46,965 nucleotides of DNA from a virus. The DNA lies in the IMG/VR virus record IMGVR_UViG_3300042922_000909, positions 1 through 46,965 of that record; one strand, given 5' to 3'. A program made the position numbers and the translations under genes. Shown here in pieces: positions 30,022 through 38,451 of this stretch (position 1 is the stretch's first letter; each line of letters starts with the position of its first letter). Below the pieces are notes generated by a model, which did not search any database, had not been told where the DNA came from, and worked only from the letters and a program-made list of their open reading frames with translations.

Positions 30022-33000
30022 ATGAAACTCGCCGTCAAGCACAACCTCTTGGTCTTCGACCCGGAGCGCGACGACCCGCGCGTGGTCGAGAGCGGGCTTG
30101 TGCTGCCGATCGCCGAGTTCAAGGCGAAGGGCCGTCGGCCGACGATTGCCTGCGTCGTCGAGCAGGCCGGGTGGAGCTTCGACCTGCCGACCGTCTGCAA
30201 GGTCAACGGCCTCTATCTCAGCCGCGCCGAATGGGAAACCATGCGGCTGTCCGCCAACGACAACGTCGAGTTTCTGTCGCGGCCGCTCGGCGGCGCAATG
30301 GGCGGTGCTGGCGGCGGGTCGGCGGCCAAATCCATCGGCGCTATCGTCGCCATGGTGGCACTTACCGCTATCGCCCCATGGGCCATGGGCGCCATCGGCC
30401 TGACCGGTGCGGCGGCGAGCATCGGCTCGTCCCTGCTTATCGCCGGTGGCGCGATGGCAATATCGCACTTTCTCAAGCCGAAGGCGGGCGGCAAGACCGA
30501 CGCCAAGGAAGAGCTTTACAGCTTCGGCTTCGGCGGCAACCAGGCGCGCCCCTTGCAGCCGATCCCGGTCGGCTACGGCCGTACGCTGTCGTTCCCCGAT
30601 TTCGCCGCTCCGCGCTATTCGGAGTTCAGCGGCGACAAGATGACGGAATACGCGCTGCTCTGCCTCGGCTGCGGCAAGTACGACATCGAGGAAGTCCGGC
30701 TGTCGGATACGACCATCTGGACCAAGGCCGGCGGCTATAACCCGTCCTTCCCCGGCATCAAGCTGCAGTTCGTCAATCCCGGCAGCAATGTCACGCTGTT
30801 TCCGGTCAACGTCGTCACGGCATCCGAGGTCTCGGGGCTCGAACTTTCCACCACGCCGACGGCCGGCTTTACGGCCAACGCCGCCACGACGCTCGCCAAG
30901 GAGATCCTCGTCGATCTCGTCTGGCCGTCCGGCGCGTTCGTCACCTACAAGGACCGGGTTCTGCCGACGCCGACCGTGATCGTGGTCGAGGCGCGCACGG
31001 TGAACGATGCCGGCGCGCCGACGAGCGGCTGGAATGTCATCTTTACGAAGACCTATAGTTTCGCCAAGCAGTCGCAGATCCGCGTGACCGAGCACATCGA
31101 GGTTCCGCCCGCGCGCTACGAAATCCGCGCCAAAAGAGGCAATGCCTCGATCACCGGCACGGATCTTTTCGGCGGCAAGGTTCAGGGCACCGACGACGTC
31201 GTGTGGTCCGCTTTGCGCGCTCATATCGACGGCCCGCGGTCGTTTCCGCGCACGACCTGCATCGCCATTCGCGCGGCCGCCAACTCGGCGCTGCAGGGCA
31301 TCACCAATGGCCAGGTCGGCGTCATCGCGACCCGGATCATTCCGACATGGAACGGAACCGGGTTCGTCGACGCGCCCTCGCGCTCGATCGCTTGGGCGGC
31401 GCTCGACGTCTGGCGCAACTCGGACTACGGCGCCGGCCTGTCGCTGACGCAGGTCGATTTTCAATCGTTCTATGCCTACGACGTGGCATGGGCGGCAGCG
31501 GGTCACACCTTCGATCACGTCTTCAAGGAGCCGCAAACCCTCGACGACGCGGTCGAGACGATCCTGAAGGCCGGGCGCGCTATGCCGGCGCCGGTTGGCG
31601 ACCGCCTCACCGTCGTCCGTGACGAGCCGCGCGGCATCCCGCGCATGATGTTCACCGATTACGACATCGTGCGGGATTCGCTTACGATCGACTACACGCT
31701 CGCCAATGACGACCTCGCCGACGGCATCATTGGCGAGTACATCGACTCGACGACGCACAAGCTGGCGGAAGTCACGTCGGCACCGGACGGCGTGACGCTC
31801 CTGAAGCCGAGCCGGGTTCAACTCGTCGGCGTGACCAAGCGAGCCCAGGCCGCAGGGCTCGCCCGCTTCATGGCGGCCGAAAGCCAGTATCGCCGCATTG
31901 GCGTTTCGTGGACGGCGCGCGCCGAGGGCCGATTGCTCAAGCGCGGCGATCTGGTCGTGCTGTCGTGCGAGGAGCCGGAAACCTGGGGCCAGTCGGCGGA
32001 GGTTGCGGCCTATAACGACGCCACCCGGCAGATCACCTTCAGCCATGACCTTGAATGGGACAGCGGCGCGCTCAACCACTACATCGAGATCCGCCGACCG
32101 GATGGGCAGCCCTGGGGACCGGTTCGGGTTACCCGCGGCACGTCCGACCGCGTCGCTATCGTAAACGCCACAGACATGGCCACGGAGACCACACGGCAGG
32201 GAATGAGCCTTGCTGACGCAATCGCCCGTTCCGACCTCGCCGACCGCCCCACGGCCGCTTTCTCGCCATCGGAGCCGCGGACCTTCCGGGTTCTCATCAC
32301 CGAGGGCACGCCGGACCAAGACGGGGAGCACATCACGCTCTCGGGCGTGGTCGACGACCCGACCGTTTATGCGGTGACGGAAACCGGCGTGACGCCGCTG
32401 CCGACCATTCCCGACGTGTTTTCCGGCGCGATTCCGGTCATCACGACGCTGGCCGCGCAGATCTATCAGCGCGGCATGAACCACATCATGCAAGCGGGCT
32501 GGCAACCGGCGAAGGGCGCCGTCACCTATCGGGCCGATGTCTCCTACGATCTCGGGGAGACATACGTGCGCGCCTATGAAGGCGACGGCACGACCTTTGA
32601 GGCCATCGTCGGCGGCGCCGCGATTGTCAAACTGCGCGTGTGCGGCATCACCTCCGCGAACGTGGTTGGCGCATTCTCGATCGTCGACGTGGTGGCGCCG
32701 CCGCTGGTGCTCGATAACGAGTTCTTCATTATGAAGATCAAGCCGGATGATATGATTCCGGATTTGAGTCGCCGCCTCGACGCACTCGATCTAGCCCAAA
32801 TGACTGCGGAGCTCGCGACTGAAGGCCGGGTGATTGCCGAGGAGGCCGACGAGCGGGGGCGGGCGGCTATCATTGAGGTCGCGAAGGTCGAAGTCACGGC
32901 GAACAGGGCGCTTGCCATCTTCGGCACCGACGTTACGGCCGAATTCGACAACAACGGAATCACGGTTGGCAATCGCTTCACGGCGGTCGCGGATGTGACC

Positions 33001-33387
33001 GGTCAGGTGATCGGCGCGTACACGGTCCAAATCAACTCCTCAAACGGGTTCTTGGGAGGGTTCCAGCTCGTCGGCGTCGACGGCCCAGACGGGCCGCCAA
33101 GAACCGAACTCAAGGTCGCCGTCGATAAGTTCTTGGTCGGGCAGCCGGGCAGCGGGTTCGGAGAAGAGGCTCCTTTCAGCATCACGACTCACAACGGCGT
33201 CGCCGGAGTGAGTATCCGAGGCGACCTGATTGCAGACGGTTCAATCACAGCAAACCAGATCAACACGCTTAATCTGACCACTCTGAGCGCCAAAGTGTTC
33301 GGCACCCTTACTGCCGGTCGGATTTCCAGCGCGAACGGCAAGATGGTCATGGACCTCAACAACAACACCATGACGATTGCGGACTGA
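30022..33387 (+). CDS. TipJ/host specificity protein J-like tail hub, large (1121 aa)
   Basis: The first 90 residues look like the ubiquitin-like fold of lambda gpI. A hydrophobic, Gly/Ala-rich segment (residues about 104-148) follows, then the J/TipJ hub with FGGNQARPLQPIPVGYGRTL, an Ig-like/fibronectin-like region, and a C-terminal fibre part ending in LTAGRISSANGKMVMDLNNN, as in lambda J central fibres. It assembles at the tail tip, contacts the receptor and opens the tube. The gpI-like and J-like parts are fused here, as in TipJ proteins of alphaproteobacterial phages. Confidence 0.88.
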   Translation: MKLAVKHNLLVFDPERDDPRVVESGLVLPIAEFKAKGRRPTIACVVEQAGWSFDLPTVCKVNGLYLSRAEWETMRLSANDNVEFLSRPLGGAMGGAGGGSAAKSIGAIVAMVALTAIAPWAMGAIGLTGAAASIGSSLLIAGGAMAISHFLKPKAGGKTDAKEELYSFGFGGNQARPLQPIPVGYGRTLSFPDFAAPRYSEFSGDKMTEYALLCLGCGKYDIEEVRLSDTTIWTKAGGYNPSFPGIKLQFVNPGSNVTLFPVNVVTASEVSGLELSTTPTAGFTANAATTLAKEILVDLVWPSGAFVTYKDRVLPTPTVIVVEARTVNDAGAPTSGWNVIFTKTYSFAKQSQIRVTEHIEVPPARYEIRAKRGNASITGTDLFGGKVQGTDDVVWSALRAHIDGPRSFPRTTCIAIRAAANSALQGITNGQVGVIATRIIPTWNGTGFVDAPSRSIAWAALDVWRNSDYGAGLSLTQVDFQSFYAYDVAWAAAGHTFDHVFKEPQTLDDAVETILKAGRAMPAPVGDRLTVVRDEPRGIPRMMFTDYDIVRDSLTIDYTLANDDLADGIIGEYIDSTTHKLAEVTSAPDGVTLLKPSRVQLVGVTKRAQAAGLARFMAAESQYRRIGVSWTARAEGRLLKRGDLVVLSCEEPETWGQSAEVAAYNDATRQITFSHDLEWDSGALNHYIEIRRPDGQPWGPVRVTRGTSDRVAIVNATDMATETTRQGMSLADAIARSDLADRPTAAFSPSEPRTFRVLITEGTPDQDGEHITLSGVVDDPTVYAVTETGVTPLPTIPDVFSGAIPVITTLAAQIYQRGMNHIMQAGWQPAKGAVTYRADVSYDLGETYVRAYEGDGTTFEAIVGGAAIVKLRVCGITSANVVGAFSIVDVVAPPLVLDNEFFIMKIKPDDMIPDLSRRLDALDLAQMTAELATEGRVIAEEADERGRAAIIEVAKVEVTANRALAIFGTDVTAEFDNNGITVGNRFTAVADVTGQVIGAYTVQINSSNGFLGGFQLVGVDGPDGPPRTELKVAVDKFLVGQPGSGFGEEAPFSITTHNGVAGVSIRGDLIADGSITANQINTLNLTTLSAKVFGTLTAGRISSANGKMVMDLNNNTMTIAD

Positions 33388-33390
33388 GCA

Positions 33391-33843
33391 ATGGTAACCA
33401 GAGTCCAGATAGGCGCGCACCCGCTCACCACGGGTACGGGCATCTATGCCAGCAAGCCGGGGTTCGACGTGAGCGCGTTGGACCCCGACAACGCTTCGCA
33501 CTATGCGAATTTCGCCCTCAATACGAAGGCCGGGCGAATGGCGAACGTCGTTCAGGCCGGAACCTGCACGCAAGGAGTGACCGTCTCGCACCCGGCGATC
33601 GGTGGCGGGTCAATCCCGCTGGTGATCTTCAATCGGGCCATGAGCAGCGGCGGCTTCAACCCGCATGAAATCGCGCGCTTCCTATCGCCCGCGATCAGCC
33701 CCACGACGGTCGAGAACCTGAGCCGTTGGCGCATCATTCAGAGCGCCACGACATTCCGCATTGAGGTGAACGTTCGAATGATTGCGGACGGCATCACCGG
33801 CGCGAGCTTTCGCTACACCGTCCTCAACCTTGGGATTACCTGA
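33391..33843 (+). CDS. Tail-tip/fibre-associated protein (150 aa)
   Basis: This is a beta-rich protein with Gly/Ser/Thr-rich strands and no known domain (HPLTTGTGIYASKPGFDV...; ATTFRIEVNVRMI). It is the first of five short genes between the hub and the tail fibre, so it is probably a tip or side-fibre component. The stop overlaps the next ATG. Confidence 0.6.
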   Translation: MVTRVQIGAHPLTTGTGIYASKPGFDVSALDPDNASHYANFALNTKAGRMANVVQAGTCTQGVTVSHPAIGGGSIPLVIFNRAMSSGGFNPHEIARFLSPAISPTTVENLSRWRIIQSATTFRIEVNVRMIADGITGASFRYTVLNLGIT

Positions 33844-34280
33844 TGTCGATCTACATCAGCACGGGCACGATCAAGGTCGGCCTGTCGGGAGTTGATGCGG
33901 AGACGGCCGGCGAAAAAGACCTTGTTCTGTCGATCGGGCAACGCACCGGCCAGCTTTTACAAACCGGCATATTCACGCTTTCGATCAACAGCGAAACCGG
34001 CGGCGCTTCCGGGTCGGCATCGATCGGTCCCTTCGACCGCGCGCCGGAACTCATTGGATATGCCCGGAACGTCGGCGGATACGCCCATTATCCGTCGTGC
34101 ATCGTGTCCGATATCCAGGCATGGCCAGGGCTTCCGCAGATGGTCGAAACCTTCGTTTGCAGCTCAATGAGCCTCGACAGCAACAATATCAGCGTCCAGG
34201 GCTTCGCCCGAGCCGGAGAGGGCGCGCCGCAGGTCAACGCTTTCGCATACATCATCTATCGCAAACCAAATCGGGGCTAG
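33843..34280 (+). CDS. Tail-tip/fibre-associated protein (145 aa)
   Basis: This is a small beta-rich protein (LVLSIGQRTGQLLQTGIFTLS) with a C-terminal AFAYIIYRKP strand, similar in size and style to the two neighbours. ATG 33843 shares a base with the previous stop. No catalytic motif is visible. Likely part of the variable tail tip. Confidence 0.58.
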   Translation: MSIYISTGTIKVGLSGVDAETAGEKDLVLSIGQRTGQLLQTGIFTLSINSETGGASGSASIGPFDRAPELIGYARNVGGYAHYPSCIVSDIQAWPGLPQMVETFVCSSMSLDSNNISVQGFARAGEGAPQVNAFAYIIYRKPNRG

Positions 34281-34281
34281 C

Positions 34282-34695
34282 ATGTTCATCGAGTTTGCTC
34301 GCGCCGACGATCCGTTTCGTGTGCAAACGGGGGCGGCGCATATCGCCGCTGATCTCGATCCCGGCGTCTTGTTCACGACCCGCTGGCCGGGTGCCTTTGC
34401 CGAACTTCTGACCGTGCCGGTGAGTGTCGGTGCGACCGAGGTCACAGGGACGATCGCATACAGCCGGTCATATTCCAGCATTCCCCTCGTGATCGGCGCG
34501 GTCGATCGAAACTCTGGCGGTCCGCTTTATCCGAGCGCGTACATGTACGCGGTGGAGGTCGGCTCGTCGGGCAATTGGTCGGCGGTCAACGATTACATCA
34601 AGCTCGAGGCGAACACGGTGCATGTGCGCTACCGCCTCTGTTCGCAGGCTTCTGGGTCCTATAGCGGGACCCTCAAAATATGGGTGGTCGGATGA
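34282..34695 (+). CDS. Tail-tip/fibre-associated protein (137 aa)
   Basis: This is a beta-rich protein with GTIAYSRSYSSIPLVIGAVDR and a terminal GTLKIWVVG strand. The pattern resembles the preceding two proteins, which suggests an ancient paralogous set or a common fold. It overlaps the next gene by ATGA. Confidence 0.58.
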   Translation: MFIEFARADDPFRVQTGAAHIAADLDPGVLFTTRWPGAFAELLTVPVSVGATEVTGTIAYSRSYSSIPLVIGAVDRNSGGPLYPSAYMYAVEVGSSGNWSAVNDYIKLEANTVHVRYRLCSQASGSYSGTLKIWVVG

Positions 34696-35090
34696 TCGTC
34701 ACTTACGAACTGGCGACGGGCCGGATTACCGGCGCGCACGAAATCCACGGCAACGAGGATGCGTATATCGCGCAGCTCGCGCCGCACGGCCAGGGCGGCT
34801 TGCGTCTCGGCATAGACGGGAACGTTTTCTATGTCGACGGTGGGGCGATCAGGCCGCGGCCCGATTCCGGCATTGCCCTCGACAAGACGACGACGACAAC
34901 CGGCGAGCCCGTGACGCTGTCCGGCGTGCCGCGCGGCGCCGGAATTGGCATCGCCGGACCAATCGCGCACAGGCTCGAGGCAACCGGCGGGCCGTTGCAG
35001 TTCAGTTTCGCGTTACCCGGCGTCTACGAATTCCAAATCGACGCGTTCCCGGCGCGCGATGCCATCCTGAGAGTGAGTGTCGAAGCATGA
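34692..35090 (+). CDS. Hypothetical tail-associated protein (132 aa)
   Basis: The ATG at 34692 overlaps the previous stop (ATGA). The protein has MIVTYELATGRITGAHEI at the start and a C-terminal beta domain (LQFSFALPGVYEFQIDAFPARDAI) of the kind seen in small phage tail proteins that sit on fibres. The function is not known. Confidence 0.6.
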   Translation: MIVTYELATGRITGAHEIHGNEDAYIAQLAPHGQGGLRLGIDGNVFYVDGGAIRPRPDSGIALDKTTTTTGEPVTLSGVPRGAGIGIAGPIAHRLEATGGPLQFSFALPGVYEFQIDAFPARDAILRVSVEA

Positions 35091-35452
35091 TTTTCCTCGC
35101 ACCGGGGCTTGACGATCTGAAACGGATTGCGCTGGACGCAGTCGATGGATTGGCGGCCGAAAAGCTGGCGCGCCCGGCGCCGGGGATGGATGCGCTGAAG
35201 CTAGCCGAGGCTTTGCAGGTTGCGCGTGGCGTCCACTCCCGGTTGATCAGCGCCGAGGCTGGCATCAACGGCATCTCAGACGAAGATCAGGCGCGCCGTG
35301 TCATCGCAGCTGCAAATGCAACAATCGACATCGAACTCGATCGTGTCGAGGCCAAGGCCGCCATTCGCGCCGCCTCAGCGCACGCCACCGTTCTCGCCGT
35401 CCTGAAGAACCGCGGCATCGCCCTTCACCCTGGCCCGTCGCTCGGCCTGTAA
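35087..35452 (+). CDS. Hypothetical helical tail-region protein (121 aa)
   Basis: ATG 35087 overlaps the previous stop. The protein is almost entirely helical (LKLAEALQVARGVHSRLISA; RRVIAAANATIDIELDRVEAKAAI). It could be an assembly chaperone for the fibre encoded next, as small helical proteins often are at this position. This is an inference from position only. Confidence 0.58.
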   Translation: MIFLAPGLDDLKRIALDAVDGLAAEKLARPAPGMDALKLAEALQVARGVHSRLISAEAGINGISDEDQARRVIAAANATIDIELDRVEAKAAIRAASAHATVLAVLKNRGIALHPGPSLGL

Positions 35453-35463
35453 GAAAGCTCCCC

Positions 35464-36753
35464 ATGGACCCGCTAGATTTCTTCTACAGCGACGGCGTCA
35501 TAACGCTGACGAACGGCTCGACCATCGCCACCGGCACATTTACGTCGTGGGACCCCGCCGTCTTGCCGTATGACATTCTCAACGCGGATGGCCAAATTGC
35601 CTTCATTGCGACCGTGGTGTCCGCGACCGAGCTGACGCTCGCAATGCCATGGCAGGGTCCGACGCTGATCGATGTGCCCTACGTCATCACGCGCTGGATC
35701 AAGCACACCGATCCGCGCATCTACGGCGTGCGTGTGTCGGATTATCTGACGCGGCTGCGGGCGATCCCGGAGAACTTTGAAGAAGTCGGCGCGCAGGTTG
35801 CAGCCGATGCCATCCAGACGGCCGAGGACAGAGTTCAAACGGGGCTCGACGTGATCGCGACGGCTGACGATCGCGTGCAGACGGGGCAGGACAGGACGGC
35901 GGCATCGGGCTCGGCAGCAAGCGCTTTGGCGCACTACAACGCTTTCCGCGGCATCTATTACGGCCCGCTTGCATCCGACCCGACGACCGACCCCAACGGT
36001 GCCGCACCTCAAGCGGGCGACTTCTATTTTAACACGACGAGCGGCACGCTCCGGATCTATACCGGCGCCATCTGGTCCACGGCGGTGCTTGACGCATCAG
36101 GAGCGGTGCTGAAGGCGAACAACCTGTCGGATCTGGCGAGCCCTGCGATAGCGCGAACAAACCTCGGAATTTCAACCTTCGGCGCCACCCTCATCGATGA
36201 TGCGGACGCCGCGGCCGCCCGCGCAACCATCGGCCTGAAATGGACGCCTATCGGAACAGTCGTCGTCGACGGCGTGAACCTCGCAGAGGTGACAGTTACC
36301 ATTCCCGCGACGGTGAGTATGGTGCGCGTCGCCGGCTGCGTGTTTGCATCGACGGCAACCGCGGGGCAATTCGCGGCCCGCGTGAGCTTGAATAACGGCG
36401 CCACCTACCCGTTCGGAGCCACGGACTATAACTTTGGCAACCTGATCAATGTCGGCACAAGTGTATCAGCGGCTGGGAATGCCAGCACGCCTTCGATGTA
36501 TTTAACCGCATCGCACATCATTGCGGGAAGTCTACCCGTCTTTGTCGACGCGCTGTTCAGCGTAGGTGGCGGACAGTCTGCCGCCTATCATTCGAAAAGC
36601 TCAGCGTTCAACTTCGCGGCGGCAAATGGCTACGTAAACTCGTTCTACAACGGCTACTACACGGTGCCTGGAAGGGTGACCAATTTAAAATTCTTCTTTT
36701 CCGGCGGCCAACAACTCTCTTCCGGAACCCGACTTGTGATCGAGGGGCTTTGA
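35464..36753 (+). CDS. Tail fibre protein
   Basis: The 429-aa protein starts with a beta domain (ITLTNGSTIATGTF). It continues with a coiled-coil stretch of near-repeats (TAEDRVQTGLDVIATADDRV), the fibre motif NLSDLASPAIARTNLGI followed by DDADAAAARATIGL, and a C-terminal beta-rich tip domain that probably contacts the receptor. Phage tail fibres of this design trimerise through the coiled coil. The C-terminal domain is the likely host-range determinant. Confidence 0.82.
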   Translation: MDPLDFFYSDGVITLTNGSTIATGTFTSWDPAVLPYDILNADGQIAFIATVVSATELTLAMPWQGPTLIDVPYVITRWIKHTDPRIYGVRVSDYLTRLRAIPENFEEVGAQVAADAIQTAEDRVQTGLDVIATADDRVQTGQDRTAASGSAASALAHYNAFRGIYYGPLASDPTTDPNGAAPQAGDFYFNTTSGTLRIYTGAIWSTAVLDASGAVLKANNLSDLASPAIARTNLGISTFGATLIDDADAAAARATIGLKWTPIGTVVVDGVNLAEVTVTIPATVSMVRVAGCVFASTATAGQFAARVSLNNGATYPFGATDYNFGNLINVGTSVSAAGNASTPSMYLTASHIIAGSLPVFVDALFSVGGGQSAAYHSKSSAFNFAAANGYVNSFYNGYYTVPGRVTNLKFFFSGGQQLSSGTRLVIEGL

Positions 36754-36754
36754 T

Positions 36755-37126
36755 ATGGCAATGGTTCACGTCTGGATTGACGGCGAGATTGTCGAAGTTG
36801 ACGACGCAACTCTTGATCCGCACGGCGACCCACAGCCGATGCGCCTCCCGCCGATATCCGACCGCCAGTTTTTCCAGCAGCTCGCGCTTGACGGTGAGAT
36901 TACGGAAACGGAAGCGGAAGACGCGGTCGCCACCGGCACCGTTCCCGCCGCGCTGCTTGCCGTCATCGACACACTACCCGCAGAGGCTCAGTTCGCCGCG
37001 CGCATGTTCTTGAAGGGCGCGACGACTTTCGAGCGCCATCACCCAATGACGTTGGCACTTGCTGCGCTCATGGGCTGGAATGCCAACATGCTCGACGCGC
37101 TCTGGTCGAACGCGGCGGGTCTCTAA
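36755..37126 (+). CDS. Hypothetical protein after the tail fibre (123 aa)
   Basis: ATG 36755 follows GAGGGG. The protein has a short beta N-terminus (VHVWIDGEIVEVDD) and a helical C-terminus (FFQQLALDGEITETEAEDA... then MTLALAALMGW). Similar small proteins follow fibre genes in phages and may be fibre assembly chaperones. This is inferred from position. Confidence 0.6.
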   Translation: MAMVHVWIDGEIVEVDDATLDPHGDPQPMRLPPISDRQFFQQLALDGEITETEAEDAVATGTVPAALLAVIDTLPAEAQFAARMFLKGATTFERHHPMTLALAALMGWNANMLDALWSNAAGL

Positions 37127-37146
37127 CCTCAACACAAGGACCACCC

Positions 37147-37785
37147 ATGCCCCCCTCTCAACTTGAGATGTCGCTTTCGCTTGTCTTCGGACACGAAGGC
37201 GGCTTCACCAACGACCGCGACGACCGAGGAAACTGGACAACCGGCAAGATCGGATCTGGCGTGCTGAAGGGGACGAAATACGGCATCTCGGCGATGTCCT
37301 ATCCGAGGCTCGACATCAAAAACCTGACGCTCGCAAAGGCCGCGGAGATTTACCGCAAGGACTATGCGGGGCCCATCCGCTTCGACAGCCTGCCTGCCGG
37401 CGTGAACCATGCCGTTCTCGACTTCGCCATCAACAGCGGGGCGACGCGGGCGGTTATCGGCCTCCAGCGCGCTGTTGGCGTGGCGGATGACGGCAAGATG
37501 GGACCGATCACGCTGGCGGCGATCAACAAGGCCAATCCCGCCACGACCATCAAGACGATGTGCGCCGGCCGTCTCGCGCTCCTGCGCGATCTCTCAACCT
37601 GGCCGCGCTACGGCAAGGGGTGGACGACACGCGTTAACCGCGTGGAGCGTGAGGCATTGGCCATGGTGGCCGTTCCCGAGCCCATCCCGCCACCTCCCGA
37701 CATCGCCCCCACACCCACCGCACAGCCCGCCTCGAGCGGGTTTTTTGTTGCACTCCTCGAGGCGCTTCGGAGAATCTTCAAATGA
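37147..37785 (+). CDS. Endolysin, glycoside hydrolase family 108 type
   Basis: The 212-aa protein has the GH108 core (FGHEGGFTNDRDDRGNW with the catalytic Glu, GTKYGIS) and a peptidoglycan-binding_3 part (VLDFAINSGATRAVIGLQRA; KMGPITLAAI). A Pro-rich linker (PIPPPPDIAPTPTA) leads to a C-terminal amphipathic helix GFFVALLEALRRIFK. It degrades host peptidoglycan at lysis. The amphipathic tail may aid membrane contact. A terminator-like hairpin lies inside its 3' end. The stop overlaps the holin ATG (ATGA). Confidence 0.9.
   Translation: MPPSQLEMSLSLVFGHEGGFTNDRDDRGNWTTGKIGSGVLKGTKYGISAMSYPRLDIKNLTLAKAAEIYRKDYAGPIRFDSLPAGVNHAVLDFAINSGATRAVIGLQRAVGVADDGKMGPITLAAINKANPATTIKTMCAGRLALLRDLSTWPRYGKGWTTRVNRVEREALAMVAVPEPIPPPPDIAPTPTAQPASSGFFVALLEALRRIFK
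37726..37746 (+). terminator. Terminator-like hairpin inside the endolysin 3' end
   Basis: CCCGC-CTCGA-GCGGG (37726-37740) is followed by TTTTTT (37741-37746). It is a short perfect stem with a six-T run about 35 bases before the holin start, and could reduce holin transcription relative to endolysin. Confidence 0.5.
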
Positions 37786-38171
37786 GCCCCCTGCTTATCC
37801 CGGTCATCACCGGAGCGATCGAACTCGTTCTCGGCAAGATCAAGAACGGCGAGAATGTCGAAGTCAAAGACGTTATCGACGCCGTGACGCCCCAGGCGAA
37901 GGCGCTGGAGCAAACGATAACGGACGCCGCCAAAGAGACGTGGCTTGCCGATCTTCACAACGGCGGGTGGATGGCGACCTCCTGGCGGCCGCTCGCCGCC
38001 GTTACATCCATCGCCGGCCTCGCCTGGGAGGGTTTCCTCCTGCCGATCGTCAACACAATCGTCGCCGTGCCGTACCCGCCGGAATACGTGTCGCAGGCGT
38101 TCCTCTACACGCTTCTGACCCTCATCGGTGCGCGCGGAATCGAAAAAATCAACATCGCGCGCCGGAGGTGA
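37782..38171 (+). CDS. Holin, 3TM family
   Basis: The 129-aa protein has a soluble helical N-terminus (residues 1-60) followed by hydrophobic segments (PLAAVTSIAGLAWEGFLLP, IVNTIVAVPY, AFLYTLLTLIGARGI). This is the arrangement of the 3-TM holin family. It forms the membrane lesion that releases or activates the endolysin. It starts inside the endolysin stop codon. Confidence 0.82.
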   Translation: MSPLLIPVITGAIELVLGKIKNGENVEVKDVIDAVTPQAKALEQTITDAAKETWLADLHNGGWMATSWRPLAAVTSIAGLAWEGFLLPIVNTIVAVPYPPEYVSQAFLYTLLTLIGARGIEKINIARRR

Positions 38172-38176
38172 GCAGG

Positions 38177-38443
38177 ATGGACCTTTCTGCATGGCAAGAG
38201 ATTGGCGCCGTCATGGCAATCGGCGGCGTGCTCGCCGGTTTGTTTTGGCGGCTCCAAGCGCAGGTAACGGAGTGTCAGAAGGCGCTCGACAACTTCAGAG
38301 TCGAGGTGGCTCAGAAGTACGTCACCAACGAAGCAATCGGCCGGGTTGAAGGCCAGCTTTACGAAGGCTTCCGCGCCATGCGCGCCGAGATGGAAAGCCT
38401 TCGTCAAGCTCTCATGCGCGTTCTTGAACGCCCGGCACAATAG
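38177..38443 (+). CDS. Small membrane-anchored coiled-coil protein (spanin-like, 88 aa)
   Basis: The 88-aa protein has an N-terminal hydrophobic helix (EIGAVMAIGGVLAGLFW) followed by a coiled coil (QAQVTECQKALDNFRVEVAQ; MRAEMESLRQALMRVLE). A membrane helix with a periplasmic coiled coil next to endolysin and holin is the design of an inner-membrane spanin. No outer-membrane partner is seen, so spanin is only the best guess. ATG 38177 follows GGAGGTGAGCAGG. Confidence 0.6.
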   Translation: MDLSAWQEIGAVMAIGGVLAGLFWRLQAQVTECQKALDNFRVEVAQKYVTNEAIGRVEGQLYEGFRAMRAEMESLRQALMRVLERPAQ

Positions 38444-38451
38444 GAGCCCCC

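Noticed and set aside
29986-32505. Long minus-strand open frame opposite the tail hub (839 codons)
   Set aside because: Arg/Val/Gly-rich shadow of the GC-rich hub gene. No ribosome site and no domain.
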